The notes under the pieces were generated by a model. It was not told where the DNA came from and ran no database searches. It saw only the letters and a list, made by a program, of their open reading frames with translations. From an uncultured Pseudokineococcus sp. (lineage in GTDB: Bacteria; Actinomycetota; Actinomycetes; Actinomycetales; Quadrisphaeraceae), in assembly GCF_947495735.1 (NCBI RefSeq), contig NZ_CANMAA010000012.1:48829-112828 (forward strand): 64,000 nucleotides of DNA. Direction: 5' to 3'. Each line of letters opens with the position of its first letter. The stretch's first letter is position 1. The position numbers and the translations under genes were made by a program. Shown one piece after another: positions 48,578 through 57,410 of this stretch.

Positions 48578-48782
48578 GGTCCCGTCGCGCTGCGGCGGGG
48601 GCCGCGGCCGCTCGAGCGGCAGGTCCACCCGGGCGGTCGCGGGTGGTGACGGGGGCCCGGATGGTTGACGTCGGGCGCGCGGGACCCGCGGAGCCTGGGT
48701 GCGCAGCGTGACGACGACCTAGCCTCGAGGAAGCGGTGGTGCCGCCCGCGTCGACGGGCGTGCGGGACGAGGAGGAGGCCCG
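48578..48782 (+). other. Intergenic gap with possible promoter
   Basis: 205 nt without a gene. TAGCCT near 48720 is a possible -10, giving a second transcription start within EPS block 2. GAGGAGG is the ribosome binding site of the next gene. Confidence 0.35.
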
Positions 48783-49205
48783 ATGGGGCAGAAGACGGGC
48801 TACCTGCCCGGAGCGTTCGACATGTTCCACATCGGGCACCTCAACATCATCCGCAGGGCCCGTGCCGCCTGCGACCGCCTCGTCGTGGGCGTGGTCACCG
48901 ACGAGGTGATGCTGCAGTCCAAGGGCAAGCCGCCCGTCGTCCCCTTCGCCGAGCGGCTCGAGATCGTCAGCTGCATCGTCGGGGTCGACGAGGCCGTCGC
49001 GGACCTCTCGAGCGACAAGCTCGTGATGTGGCGCTCGCTGCACTTCGACATGGTGTTCAAGGGGGACGACTGGCGCGGGACCCCCAAGGGCGACCGCCTG
49101 GAGCGCGACCTCGGCGGCGTGGGCGTGGAGGTCGTCTACTTCCCGTACACCACGCAGACCTCGAGCACCCTGCTCCGCCGCTGGCTCGCCGCCGCCGCCT
49201 CGTGA
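48783..49205 (+). CDS. Glycerol-3-phosphate cytidylyltransferase-like protein (TagD-like)
   Basis: 140 residues, a small nucleotidyltransferase that couples CTP to a phospho-alcohol. The HxGH site is in PGAFDMFHIGHLNIIRRA (His16, His19), the substrate region is MVFKGDDWRGTPKGDRLE, and the RTEGISTT-type loop is represented by TQTSSTLLRR. Length matches TagD of teichoic-acid synthesis. The product is probably CDP-glycerol, or another CDP-alcohol. No teichoic-acid polymerase (TagF) is nearby; the CDP-alcohol phosphotransferase two genes upstream is the likely user. Confidence 0.88.
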   Translation: MGQKTGYLPGAFDMFHIGHLNIIRRARAACDRLVVGVVTDEVMLQSKGKPPVVPFAERLEIVSCIVGVDEAVADLSSDKLVMWRSLHFDMVFKGDDWRGTPKGDRLERDLGGVGVEVVYFPYTTQTSSTLLRRWLAAAAS

Positions 49206-50521
49206 CGCTCCTCTCGGCGCGCAGCACCGGTGCGGGGCCACCCGGGCGCCGGGTCGGAGCGGCCCTGCGCCGAGGTCGCCAGGCGTCGGGGGCGATCTGC
49301 GCCCAGGTGGTGCAGGCGCTCGCCAGCCTGCTGCTGCAGGTGGTCGCCCTGCGCGCGCTGGGCGCTGACGGCCTCGGGGTCTTCGCGCTGCTCTACAGCG
49401 GTCTGGTGCTGCTGACGGCCCTCTCCAGCGGGCTCGTGGGCGACTCCCTGACCGTGCTCGAGCGCGGTCGGCGCGAGATCCGGGCGGGGCTGCAGGTCAC
49501 GGCGCTCGGGGTCGCGGGAGTGGCCGGGCCCGTCGCCGGCGTCGTGGCCTGGGCGACCGGCCTGCTCGACGGGCCGGCGGCGGTCCTCCTCGGCGGCGTC
49601 GTCGTCGTCTTCCTCCTCGAGGACCTGGCGCGGCGCCTGCTCATGGCGACGCTGAGCTTCTGGTCCGTCGTGGTCGTGGACGCCGCGGCCCTCGTCGTCT
49701 CGGTCGCGTGGCTCGCGGGCTCCGCCGCCCTCGGCGGCCCCCTCCGGCTGCCCGACCTCCTGCTCACCCTGCTGGTCGCCCAGGCGGTGGCGCTGGCCGT
49801 CGCCGTCCTGCTCCTGCCCGCCCGGGAGCGCTCCTGGGTGCCTCTCGCCGGCGCGGACGTCGCCGCCGTCCTGTCCTACGGCGCCTGGCGCGCGGCTCAG
49901 CAGGGCGTGCGCCCCGCGACCCTGACGACGACGCGCGTCGTCGTCGTCACGGCGGTCGGCGCCGCCGCCTTCGGGGAGCTCGAGGCGGCGCGCGTGTTCG
50001 CGGCCCCGGCCATGCTCGTGCTGAACGGCGCAGCGGGCTTCCTGTTCGCCTCCTACGCGGCGCGCGCGGACCGGCCGCTGCGCCCGCTGCTGAGGGCCGC
50101 CGACCGCGGGGCCTCCCTGCTGGTGCTGTCGTCCCTGGCCCTCGGCGTCCTGGCCGTGCTCCTCGCCCCGGTGGTCGGCGACCTGCTCACGGGCGGGGCC
50201 TTCCGGCTGGACGCCGTCGCCGTCCTCGGGTGGTGCGTGTACGCCGCGGCGGGGTCGCTGCTCATGCCGTACGCGAGCCTCGCGTCCGTGCGGGGGCGGC
50301 ACGCGCTGGTCCTCGGCCTGCGGGTCGTGGAGCTGCTCGTCGCGGTCGCCGGGACGGCGCTGCTGCTGCTCGTGGCGGGCGTCTCGGCGTCCTGGGCGCC
50401 GTACGCGCTCGCCCTCGGGACCGTCGTCACCGCGGCCGTCGTCCGCCAGGCCGTGCTCGTCCCCCAGCGCGGGAGGCAGGAGCCCGTCCTGGACGCGCCG
50501 GAGCGGGAGGGCGGGGCGTGA
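49202..50521 (+). CDS. Second Wzx-like flippase
   Basis: 439-residue membrane protein of the MOP/polysaccharide-transport type with about 12-14 spans. The N-terminus (QVVQALASLLLQVVALRALGADGLGVFALLYSGLVLL) matches oligosaccharide flippases. It is different in sequence from the flippase at 32039. GTGA overlaps join it to the TagD-like gene before it and to the polymerase after it. Confidence 0.85.
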   Translation: MTLLSARSTGAGPPGRRVGAALRRGRQASGAICAQVVQALASLLLQVVALRALGADGLGVFALLYSGLVLLTALSSGLVGDSLTVLERGRREIRAGLQVTALGVAGVAGPVAGVVAWATGLLDGPAAVLLGGVVVVFLLEDLARRLLMATLSFWSVVVVDAAALVVSVAWLAGSAALGGPLRLPDLLLTLLVAQAVALAVAVLLLPARERSWVPLAGADVAAVLSYGAWRAAQQGVRPATLTTTRVVVVTAVGAAAFGELEAARVFAAPAMLVLNGAAGFLFASYAARADRPLRPLLRAADRGASLLVLSSLALGVLAVLLAPVVGDLLTGGAFRLDAVAVLGWCVYAAAGSLLMPYASLASVRGRHALVLGLRVVELLVAVAGTALLLLVAGVSASWAPYALALGTVVTAAVVRQAVLVPQRGRQEPVLDAPEREGGA

Positions 50522-51834
50522 CGACAGCGCTCGGGCCCCGGCGCGCTGCCGCGGCCGACCACGGTCAGACCTGGTGGTCCCGCTGGTGGCTCGCCGCCAG
50601 CGGGCTCACGCTCGTCGTGGCCAGCGACTACGACCTCCGGACGCGACCGCCCGGTGACGCCGTCGGCGCCTCGGTGGACGCAGCCATCCTGCTGGAGATC
50701 GCGCTCTACGGAGCCGTGGGCGCCCACCTCCTCCTCACCAGGGCGCGGCCGCCGCGGGTCGTCCGCGCGCCCCGCCAGCTCTTCCTCCTGGTGCTGTACG
50801 TCGGCCTCGTCGTCCTGTCCCTCACCTACACCCCCTACCTGCTGTACGGGGCTGTCCGGGCGGTCCAGATGTGCGTCCTCCTGGGGCTCGCCCTCGCCGC
50901 GGCCCGGGACGCGCGGCCCGAGCACCTGCACCGCTTCGCGCACGGCTTCCTCGTCCTCGTGGCGCTCTCGGTGTGCTACGGCGCAGCGGTCCCCTCCGCG
51001 GCCGTCAGCGCCCTGCAGGAGGGGCGCTTCACCTGGCTCGCCATCCACCCGACCGTCTCCGGCGTGCTCACGGGCCTGGCGGTCGTCATCGGCGTCGGCT
51101 ACCTGTGGGCGGGGGCCCGCCCCCGCTCCGGACCGCGCTGGCCGACCGGTGCCTACGGGCTCCTGCTGCTGGTGGTCGGGGGCGGCCTCCTGGCGACGCA
51201 GACGCGCGGCGCCGTCCTCGCGGCGGGCGTGGCCTCCGTGGTCGTCCTCGTCTCCCTGCGCACCGGACGGGCGCTCGTCGAGCTGCTGCTGGCCCTCCTG
51301 GTGCTCGGCGCGGGCGCCGCCCTGGCGCTGAGCGGCGTCATCACCGCCTACGTGGTGCGCGGCGAGGACCCGTCGGCCCTCGTGACGCTGAACTCGCGGA
51401 CGATGCTCTGGCGGCTGGCGGGGGAGCGCGTGCTCGAGGAGCCGCTCTACGGCTACGGCACGACGGCGGCCCGCGGCATCTTCTACGCGGAGACGGGGCT
51501 CGGGGGCGGGCACAACGCGGTCGTGAACGTGGTCGTCGAGCTCGGGCTGGTGGGGCTGGCCGTCTGGGCGGCGCTCCTCGTCGTCCTCGTCCTCGGGGTG
51601 CGCGGCCTGCCGCGCGACGCCTCGCACGGGGTGGTGGTCGACCGCGCCCTGCTCCTCGGGCTGGTGGCCTTCCTCCTCGTCGACGGGGTGGTCTACGAGG
51701 GCGCCGGCGCGGTGACGAACGTCGGCGCCACGTGGCTCTTCGTCTGCGTCGCCTGGCTGACCGTCGCCCAGCGCGCCGCGCGCGGTGACGGCGTCCACGG
51801 CTCCGTCCCGGCGAGCACCGGGGTGCGCCGGTGA
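50518..51834 (+). CDS. Second Wzy/WaaL-type polymerase
   Basis: 438-residue membrane protein with about 10-12 spans and the large late loop of the O-antigen ligase superfamily, with LNSRTMLWRLAGERVLEEPLYGYGTTAARG and GGHNAVVNVVVELGLVG; the Arg and His are family hallmarks. Polymerase or ligase cannot be told from sequence. Overlapping GTGA junctions on both sides. Confidence 0.85.
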   Translation: MTTALGPRRAAAADHGQTWWSRWWLAASGLTLVVASDYDLRTRPPGDAVGASVDAAILLEIALYGAVGAHLLLTRARPPRVVRAPRQLFLLVLYVGLVVLSLTYTPYLLYGAVRAVQMCVLLGLALAAARDARPEHLHRFAHGFLVLVALSVCYGAAVPSAAVSALQEGRFTWLAIHPTVSGVLTGLAVVIGVGYLWAGARPRSGPRWPTGAYGLLLLVVGGGLLATQTRGAVLAAGVASVVVLVSLRTGRALVELLLALLVLGAGAALALSGVITAYVVRGEDPSALVTLNSRTMLWRLAGERVLEEPLYGYGTTAARGIFYAETGLGGGHNAVVNVVVELGLVGLAVWAALLVVLVLGVRGLPRDASHGVVVDRALLLGLVAFLLVDGVVYEGAGAVTNVGATWLFVCVAWLTVAQRAARGDGVHGSVPASTGVRR

Positions 51835-53009
51835 GCGGGCGCGCCGTCCTCGTGACCCACCCGGGGGCCGAGCTGTACGGCTCCGACCGCGTGGTCCTGG
51901 AGACGGTCTCCGCGCTCGTCGAGCGGGGGTGGGACGTCGTGGTGGCCCTGCCCGTGGACGGCCCGCTCGTCGCCGCCGTCGAGTCCGCCGGAGCGCGGGT
52001 GCGCCGCTGCCCGACCCCGGTGCTGCGGCGCTCGGCGCTGAGCCCCGGCGGGCTCGTGCGGCTCGCGGGGGAGGCCGCCGCGGCCGTCGTGCCCGGTGCC
52101 CGGCTCCTGCGGGAGACGGGCGCCCGCGTCGTCGTGGTCAACACGGTGACGACGCCGCTGTGGCCGCTGCTCGCGCGCTGCCTCGGCCGGCGCGTCGTCA
52201 GCCACGTGCACGAGGCGGAGTCCACGGCGTCGCCCCTCGCGCGCTGGGCGCTGACCGCCCCCCTGCTCCTCGCCCACCGGGTGGTCGTCAACAGCGCGTT
52301 CGCGCGCTCCGTCGTCGGGAGCGTGCTGCCCTCGCTCGGCGCCCGGTGCGAGCTCGTCTACAACGGGGTCCCCGGTCCGGCGCACGTCTCGCCCCCGCGG
52401 GAGGACCTGTCGGGCCCGGTCCGACTCCTCTACGTCGGGCGGCTGTCCGAGCGCAAGGGCGTCGAGGACGCCCTCGCCGCTGTCCACCTCCTCGCCCGTC
52501 GTGGCGTCGAGGCCGAGCTGGACGTCGTCGGGGCGGTCTACCCGGGTAACGAGGGCTTCGAGGCGCGCCTGCGCCAGCAGGTGGTCCGCGAGGGGACGGC
52601 GGCGCGCGTCCGCTTCCACGGCTTCGACCGCGACGTGTGGCCCCACCTCGCGGCCGCGGACGTGGCCCTCGTCCCCTCCCGCGTCGACGAGCCCTTCGGC
52701 AACACCGCGGTCGAGGCCGTGCTCTCGGCGCGTCCCTGCGTCGTCAGCGCGACGAGCGGTCTCGTGGAGGCCGTGGCTGGGACCGCCTCGGCGCACCTGG
52801 TCCCCCCGGGGAGCCCCTCGGCGATCGCGAGCGCCGTGGAGGAGATCATCGGTGGCTGGGCCCAGGAGGGTCGGGCGGCGCAGGCCGATGCGGTGGCCGC
52901 AGCTCGGCGCTTCGCCCCGGCCCGCTACCGCTCGGACGTGGCCGGCGTGGTCGCGTCCGTTGCGGGACGCCGACCACGCCGACCACGCCGGCCGCGCTCA
53001 GGACGCTGA
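51831..53009 (+). CDS. GT4-family glycosyltransferase
   Basis: 392 residues, GT-B. VLVTHPGAELYGSDRVVLETV is the acceptor-domain glycine loop; LLYVGRLSERKGVEDALAAVHLL, VRFHGFDRDVWPHLAAADVALVPSRVDEPFGNTAVEAVLS and ARPCVVSATSGLVEAV make the donor site with E-x7-E. The C-terminal tail is an Arg/Pro-rich run ([10 protein letters not shown]) encoded by a short tandem repeat, perhaps a membrane-binding or disordered tail. It ends 2 bp from the convergent beta-helix gene. Confidence 0.87.
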   Translation: MSGRAVLVTHPGAELYGSDRVVLETVSALVERGWDVVVALPVDGPLVAAVESAGARVRRCPTPVLRRSALSPGGLVRLAGEAAAAVVPGARLLRETGARVVVVNTVTTPLWPLLARCLGRRVVSHVHEAESTASPLARWALTAPLLLAHRVVVNSAFARSVVGSVLPSLGARCELVYNGVPGPAHVSPPREDLSGPVRLLYVGRLSERKGVEDALAAVHLLARRGVEAELDVVGAVYPGNEGFEARLRQQVVREGTAARVRFHGFDRDVWPHLAAADVALVPSRVDEPFGNTAVEAVLSARPCVVSATSGLVEAVAGTASAHLVPPGSPSAIASAVEEIIGGWAQEGRAAQADAVAAARRFAPARYRSDVAGVVASVAGRRPRRPRRPRSGR

Positions 53010-53011
53010 TC

Positions 53012-55582
53012 TCACGAGGTCCAGGCCCCGAGGTGCCGAGCGCCGCTGGCCTCGCCCGTCAGCGCGGCGATGGCGGCGGGCAGCGGCTGCGCGGTCCCGT
53101 CGGCGGGCATCGCCGCCGTGGGACGACCGCGGCCGTCCACCACCGGTGCACCCGTCACGAGCGTTCCCCGCGCCTCCTGGCCCGCGGACCGGGAGAAGGC
53201 GGCGAGGTCGGTGAAGACCTGGGGGTCCCCGACGCCGCGGGACCAGACGACGACCCACGACGGCGCGCTCGCCGTCGCCCGGTTGTAGACGTTGGACTCG
53301 GCCCGCACACCGATCTGCGCGGCGCTCCGCTCGTGGGAGTAGTCCTCCACGCACAGCAGGCAGTTGGTGCCCGCCCGCGGGTTGGCCAGCACGTTGTTGG
53401 AGACGGCGGCCGGGCCGAGGAGCCACGTCATGGTCGGGTCGGGGAACGCCTGGCGCGGGTCGTGGCCGGGGGTCGAGCGGTCGCTCGCCCGCCGGCTGTC
53501 CTGGACGAGGTTGATGTGGCGGCCGTTGCCCGCGAACGTGTTGTTCCACACCTGGACGTCGCTCGTGTTGTTGATCTTCACGCCGTCGCGGCTGTTGCCC
53601 GTCACCACGTTGTCGGCGAAGACCGCCTTGGCGGAGAGCTCGAGCGACGCGCCGTGCCCGGCGTTGTCCCGCAGGTCGTTGCCCACGACCTTGACGTCGT
53701 GCACCGACTCGTCAGCCCAGAAGCCCGGGCCGTGGTTGCCCTGCAGGACGCTGTCGCGCACGAGCACGTCCCGGCTGCGCGCCGTCTTGAAGCCGCCCGA
53801 GACCGGCGAGGTGTTGAACCGCTCGACGTTGTTGCCCTCCGACCGCAGGCCGTCGACGACGAGGCGGTCGGCGTAGGTCGCCGTCATCCCGAGCATCCCG
53901 CTGCGGGCGATGGTCACGTGCCGGACGGTGACGTCGGTCGCGGCGATCGCGACGCCGGTGGTCGCCGAGTCCAGGACGGCCAGCTCCTCGAGCACGACAC
54001 CCGGCTGCTCGGCGGTGAGGCCGCCCATGTGGGGCACCGAGGGCGCGTAGCGCCGGACGCCGAACCCGCGCAGGACGCTGCCGGCCGAGCGCACGTTGAT
54101 CGACTGCTGGAGGTCGCTCACGCGGACCGTCCGGCCGCGGGGGTCGGTGCCCAGGTGCAGGCGGTCGGCGGCGCGGTCGTGGAAGAAGGAGCCGGCGACC
54201 ACCTCGGCGAGGGAGCCGACCTGGCGCTGCGCGACGCCGTCGACCCACACCTGGTCGGGGTGGGCGGCCATGGGGTGGTTCGGGTTGACGAAGCGCCAGC
54301 CCGACGCGGCGCCCGCCTCGGTGGCGCCCCACGTGTACGTGGGGGAGGCGTCGAACTCCGTCGTCCACCCCTGCTTGACCCACCCGCGGCTGCCGGCCTC
54401 CCAGCCGGTCACCACGCTGCTGCCCTCGAACCAGACCTCCTCGCCCGGCCACGACTGGACGACCAGCTTCTTGCCGCGGGGCAGGACGACCGACTCGTGG
54501 TAGCTGCCGGCGCGCAGGACGACCGTCGCGCCCGCCGGGGCCGCGGCGACGGCCTTCGTCACCGTGCGGAAGGGAGCCGCTGCCGTGCCCGCAGCGCTGT
54601 CGCTGCCGGTGGGGGAGACCACGACGGCCTGCGCGGGCACGGGGTAGCGGGTCGAGCCGACGGTCGTGCCCGCCGAGTCCGCGGCGCGCGCGGGCGCCGG
54701 CGCGACGGCGGGCGGCGGGGTGACGGGGGGCGGGGTGACGGGCGGCGGGGTGACGGGCGGCGGGGTGACGGGCGGCGGGGTGACGGGCGGCGGGGTGACG
54801 GTCGTGGTCGGGACCTCGGTGGCCCGGACGTCGTCGAGGTGGACCTTCGACGCGGGCGAGCTGCCCGAGCCGTAGGTGAAGACGCCCACGGCGCCCGCCC
54901 CGGTGAGGCGTGCGGCGCTGGAGTCGCTGGCCGACAGCTGCCAGCCGGGAGCGGTCGCCCCGCGCACCCAGGCGCGGGCCCTGAGCGTGACCGGGTCGGT
55001 GCCCGTGGCCGTCGCGTCGACCGTGAACCACTGGCCGGGGACGAGGCGGCAGACGGCCTGCTCGGCGACCAGCTCCGTGGTCGTGCCGTTGGCGGCGCGA
55101 CGGGCGAGGCCCAGGTACGCCTGGCCGCCAGGGGCGAGGCGCATGCGCGCGATGTAGGCGTCACCGGCGCTGGTCCTGCGCAGGACGGTGGCCGCCGAGT
55201 ACCCGTTGCCCGTCGTGGGCAGCGCCGGGAAGGCGAAGGCGGCGCTGTGCCGGACGTCGCGGATCTTCGTCGTCGCCAGGGTCGCCGTCCGTGCTGAGCC
55301 CGCGGGCAGCGTGATGGTGGCGATCCCGCCACCGACCGCGAAGTCCTTCGCGGAGTCGAGGGTGTAGGCGCCGCCCACGGCTGCGGAGCCGAGGCCGGAC
55401 GTGGTGGTCCGCTGCATGGCGTCGTCCGCGACCACGCGGTCCGCGGCGCCCGCGGAGGGCGCCAGCAGCACGCCGCACACGGCGGCGGAGGCGACGGCGA
55501 CGGCGGCGAGGGTGCGGCGATGCCGCTTCGCGGTCGACCGGCGGGAGGGGACGCGGCGATGCTGGATCTCCGGGGTGGGCAT
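53012..55582 (-). CDS. Secreted right-handed beta-helix protein (polysaccharide-active candidate)
   Basis: 856 residues from the ATG at 55582. Twin-Arg-like signal peptide (KRHRRTLAAVAVASAAVCGVLLAPSAGA). Residues about 50-255 are a concanavalin-like domain (VHLDDVRATEVP ends it). A six-unit Thr-Pro-Pro-Pro-Val linker follows. From about 310 to 830 is a DUF1565/parallel beta-helix with a stack of Asn/Val-rich turns (VVGNDLRDNAGHGASLELSAKAVFADNVVTGNSRDGVKINNTSDVQVWNN spread over several coils). Such folds bind or cut polysaccharide (lyases, epimerases). Catalytic residues are not identifiable. It is encoded against block 2 and shares a promoter region with the co-polymerase gene. Confidence 0.8.
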   Translation of the reverse strand: MPTPEIQHRRVPSRRSTAKRHRRTLAAVAVASAAVCGVLLAPSAGAADRVVADDAMQRTTTSGLGSAAVGGAYTLDSAKDFAVGGGIATITLPAGSARTATLATTKIRDVRHSAAFAFPALPTTGNGYSAATVLRRTSAGDAYIARMRLAPGGQAYLGLARRAANGTTTELVAEQAVCRLVPGQWFTVDATATGTDPVTLRARAWVRGATAPGWQLSASDSSAARLTGAGAVGVFTYGSGSSPASKVHLDDVRATEVPTTTVTPPPVTPPPVTPPPVTPPPVTPPPVTPPPAVAPAPARAADSAGTTVGSTRYPVPAQAVVVSPTGSDSAAGTAAAPFRTVTKAVAAAPAGATVVLRAGSYHESVVLPRGKKLVVQSWPGEEVWFEGSSVVTGWEAGSRGWVKQGWTTEFDASPTYTWGATEAGAASGWRFVNPNHPMAAHPDQVWVDGVAQRQVGSLAEVVAGSFFHDRAADRLHLGTDPRGRTVRVSDLQQSINVRSAGSVLRGFGVRRYAPSVPHMGGLTAEQPGVVLEELAVLDSATTGVAIAATDVTVRHVTIARSGMLGMTATYADRLVVDGLRSEGNNVERFNTSPVSGGFKTARSRDVLVRDSVLQGNHGPGFWADESVHDVKVVGNDLRDNAGHGASLELSAKAVFADNVVTGNSRDGVKINNTSDVQVWNNTFAGNGRHINLVQDSRRASDRSTPGHDPRQAFPDPTMTWLLGPAAVSNNVLANPRAGTNCLLCVEDYSHERSAAQIGVRAESNVYNRATASAPSWVVVWSRGVGDPQVFTDLAAFSRSAGQEARGTLVTGAPVVDGRGRPTAAMPADGTAQPLPAAIAALTGEASGARHLGAWTS
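54711..54800 (-). repeat. Six 15-bp repeats coding the TPPPV linker
   Basis: GGCGGCGGGGTGACG repeated six times (unit 2 has one change), encoding Thr-Pro-Pro-Pro-Val on the minus strand. Copy number probably varies between strains. Confidence 0.9.
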
Positions 55583-55687
55583 GGGGCACCTGTCCTGGGT
55601 CGGGGGGCGGCCGCGGTCTGGGCGACCGGTTCGGCCCTGGGCACGGCTGCTCTTCGTCACGACCGGTGCGCGACAGAACGCCCCCCG

Positions 55688-55709
55688 GAGTGTGAGGCAG
55701 GTCACACTC
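55688..55709. promoter_or_regulatory. Perfect CRP/GlxR-type operator between divergent EPS genes
   Basis: GAGTGTGA-N6-TCACACTC, perfect 8-bp arms; the core TGTGA-N6-TCACA (55691-55706) is the consensus of CRP-family regulators. It lies in the 343-nt gap (55583-55925) between the beta-helix gene (-) and the co-polymerase gene (+). The rest of that gap shows no gene; CGTAGCGTCACG near 55840 may include a -10. Confidence 0.75.
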
Positions 55710-55925
55710 AAGTGCGGGTGTCCGGTCCGCCCGCCTGCGTGCTGGTCGGACGCGTCCGGACGGGGGGTGGCGGCTGCTCCGGCCACTGCGCCGGACGGGG
55801 CCTCGTCGAGGAGAACCGGCGTCCGCCCGGGAGGTGGTCGCGTAGCGTCACGACGGTTCCTGCGCTGGGAGAGCGCGGTGCCCAGTCGACGAGGAGAGCC
55901 AGCCGGCCATGTGCGGAGCCACCAG

Positions 55926-57410
55926 GTGAACGAGCACTCGACCCCGAGCCTGCTGGGGTCCCTCTGGCGCTACCGGTGGTCCTCGGCGGCCGTCGTCCTC
56001 GCGCTCGTCGTGCTGAGCGCGGCGGCCGGTCTCGTCGTCGGGCCGTCGGCGGTGGCCTCGGCCAGCATCTCGCTGACGACGCCGCGGGAGAACAACGTGC
56101 TGTCCCCGGGAGCCCAGGGAGACGCCTCGCTCGCCCGCTACACCGCCCAGCGGGCGAGCTTCGCCACGAGCGACGCCGTCCTCGGCGCGGTGGCGGAGCG
56201 GCTCGGGCGCGAGGAGCTCACCGAGCTGCGGGAGGACGTCACCGCGACCGCGGCGAGCGGCTCGAACACCGTCGTCATCACCGCCGAGGCCGCCTCGCCC
56301 GGTGAGGCCGTCGAGCTCGCCGACGCCGTCGTGGACGCCTACGCGGAGCAGACGGAGGGGGAGGTCACGCGGCTCACCCGGGCCGCCATCGACTCCCTCG
56401 AGGCGAGCGAGGCGCAGATCCGCGACGAGATCGGCGCCGACGACGCCCTTCCCGGCGAGGGCGCCGCGGCGCTGACGTCCTCGGGCGCGACGACCATCGG
56501 GCAGCTCCGGCTCCAGGCGAGCGAGCTGCAGACGAGCAGCGCGCTCTTCGGCGACGGCGTCGAGTTCGTCGAGGCGCCGCGGGTCGACGCCGTGGTCACC
56601 CGGGGCTTCCCCCTGCGGGAGGCGGCGCTCGGCCTGGTGCTGGGGCTCGTCGTCGCGGGGACCGTCGCCTGGCTGCGGGCCGACCGCAACCGCCGCATCA
56701 CCGCTCCCGAGCAGGTGGAGGAGGTGCTCGACGCGCCCTTCCTCGGCGAGGTCCGCACGCAGGGCGACGTCCAGGACGTGGGGGTCGCCGACGTGGCGGA
56801 GCTGCCGTCGCACGTCTACCGGATGATCGGCACCTCGGTGCAGCACCAGATGCGCACGGGCGTCCTCGTGGTGACGTCCGACGACGCCGCCGCGCGGACG
56901 GCCGCCGTGCTCAACCTGGCGGCGTCCTTCGCGCGTGAGCAGCGGACCGTCCTCGTCGTGGACGCCGACGCGCAGGGCGCGGGCCTGTCCCTCGCCCTCG
57001 GCTCACCGCGCGGGGACGGGTGGACCTCGGCCCTGGAGACCGACGGCGGCGACTGGCGCGCGGACCTGTCGAGGGTCGACGCCGGGGCCGGCCGGTCCTT
57101 CTCGGCGATCTCCGCGGCGGCCGGCTCCCACCTGTCCGACCCCTCCAGCCAGCGCGTCGAGGACGTCGTCGCCGAGTGGCGCAGGGAGTTCGACGTCGTG
57201 GTGGTGGACCTGCCCCCCGTCACGGCCGGCGCCCTGCCCACGGCCGTGGCCTCGGCCGCCGACGCCGGCGTCTTCGTCGTCCGCCAGGGCGCGGACGTGC
57301 GGGACCTGCGCGAGGCGACACGGCAGTGGGGCGTCCTGCGGACGCCCCTCATCGGCTACGTCTACGCCAACCCCTCGGGACGCCGGCGGAGCCCGGCGCC
57401 GTCCGCCTGA
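55926..57410 (+). CDS. Polysaccharide co-polymerase fused to a P-loop-less BY-kinase-like domain
   Basis: 494 residues. The N-terminal Wzz region has TM1 at about 20-40, an external coiled-coil part and TM2 at about 230-250. The C-terminal domain (about 290-485) has the layout of a CpsD/BY-kinase or ParA-like ATPase: LVVDADAQGAGLSLALG as Walker A-prime and DVVVVDLPPVTAGA as Walker B. The Walker A position (VVTSDDAAARTAAVLNLA, about 315-330) lacks the G-x-GK-S/T core. The C-terminal tyrosine cluster is also missing. It probably sets chain length without kinase activity. The GTG at 55926 gives the expected short N-terminus. Confidence 0.83.
   Translation: MNEHSTPSLLGSLWRYRWSSAAVVLALVVLSAAAGLVVGPSAVASASISLTTPRENNVLSPGAQGDASLARYTAQRASFATSDAVLGAVAERLGREELTELREDVTATAASGSNTVVITAEAASPGEAVELADAVVDAYAEQTEGEVTRLTRAAIDSLEASEAQIRDEIGADDALPGEGAAALTSSGATTIGQLRLQASELQTSSALFGDGVEFVEAPRVDAVVTRGFPLREAALGLVLGLVVAGTVAWLRADRNRRITAPEQVEEVLDAPFLGEVRTQGDVQDVGVADVAELPSHVYRMIGTSVQHQMRTGVLVVTSDDAAARTAAVLNLAASFAREQRTVLVVDADAQGAGLSLALGSPRGDGWTSALETDGGDWRADLSRVDAGAGRSFSAISAAAGSHLSDPSSQRVEDVVAEWRREFDVVVVDLPPVTAGALPTAVASAADAGVFVVRQGADVRDLREATRQWGVLRTPLIGYVYANPSGRRRSPAPSA

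Noticed and set aside
47145..49205. A teichoic acid synthesis cluster
   Set aside because: TagD-like enzyme is present but TagA, TagB, TagF and TagGH are not, and the surrounding genes are Wzx/Wzy-type.
54711..54800. A CRISPR-like array
   Set aside because: Units are contiguous 15-mers without spacers and encode a proline linker; no cas genes are present.
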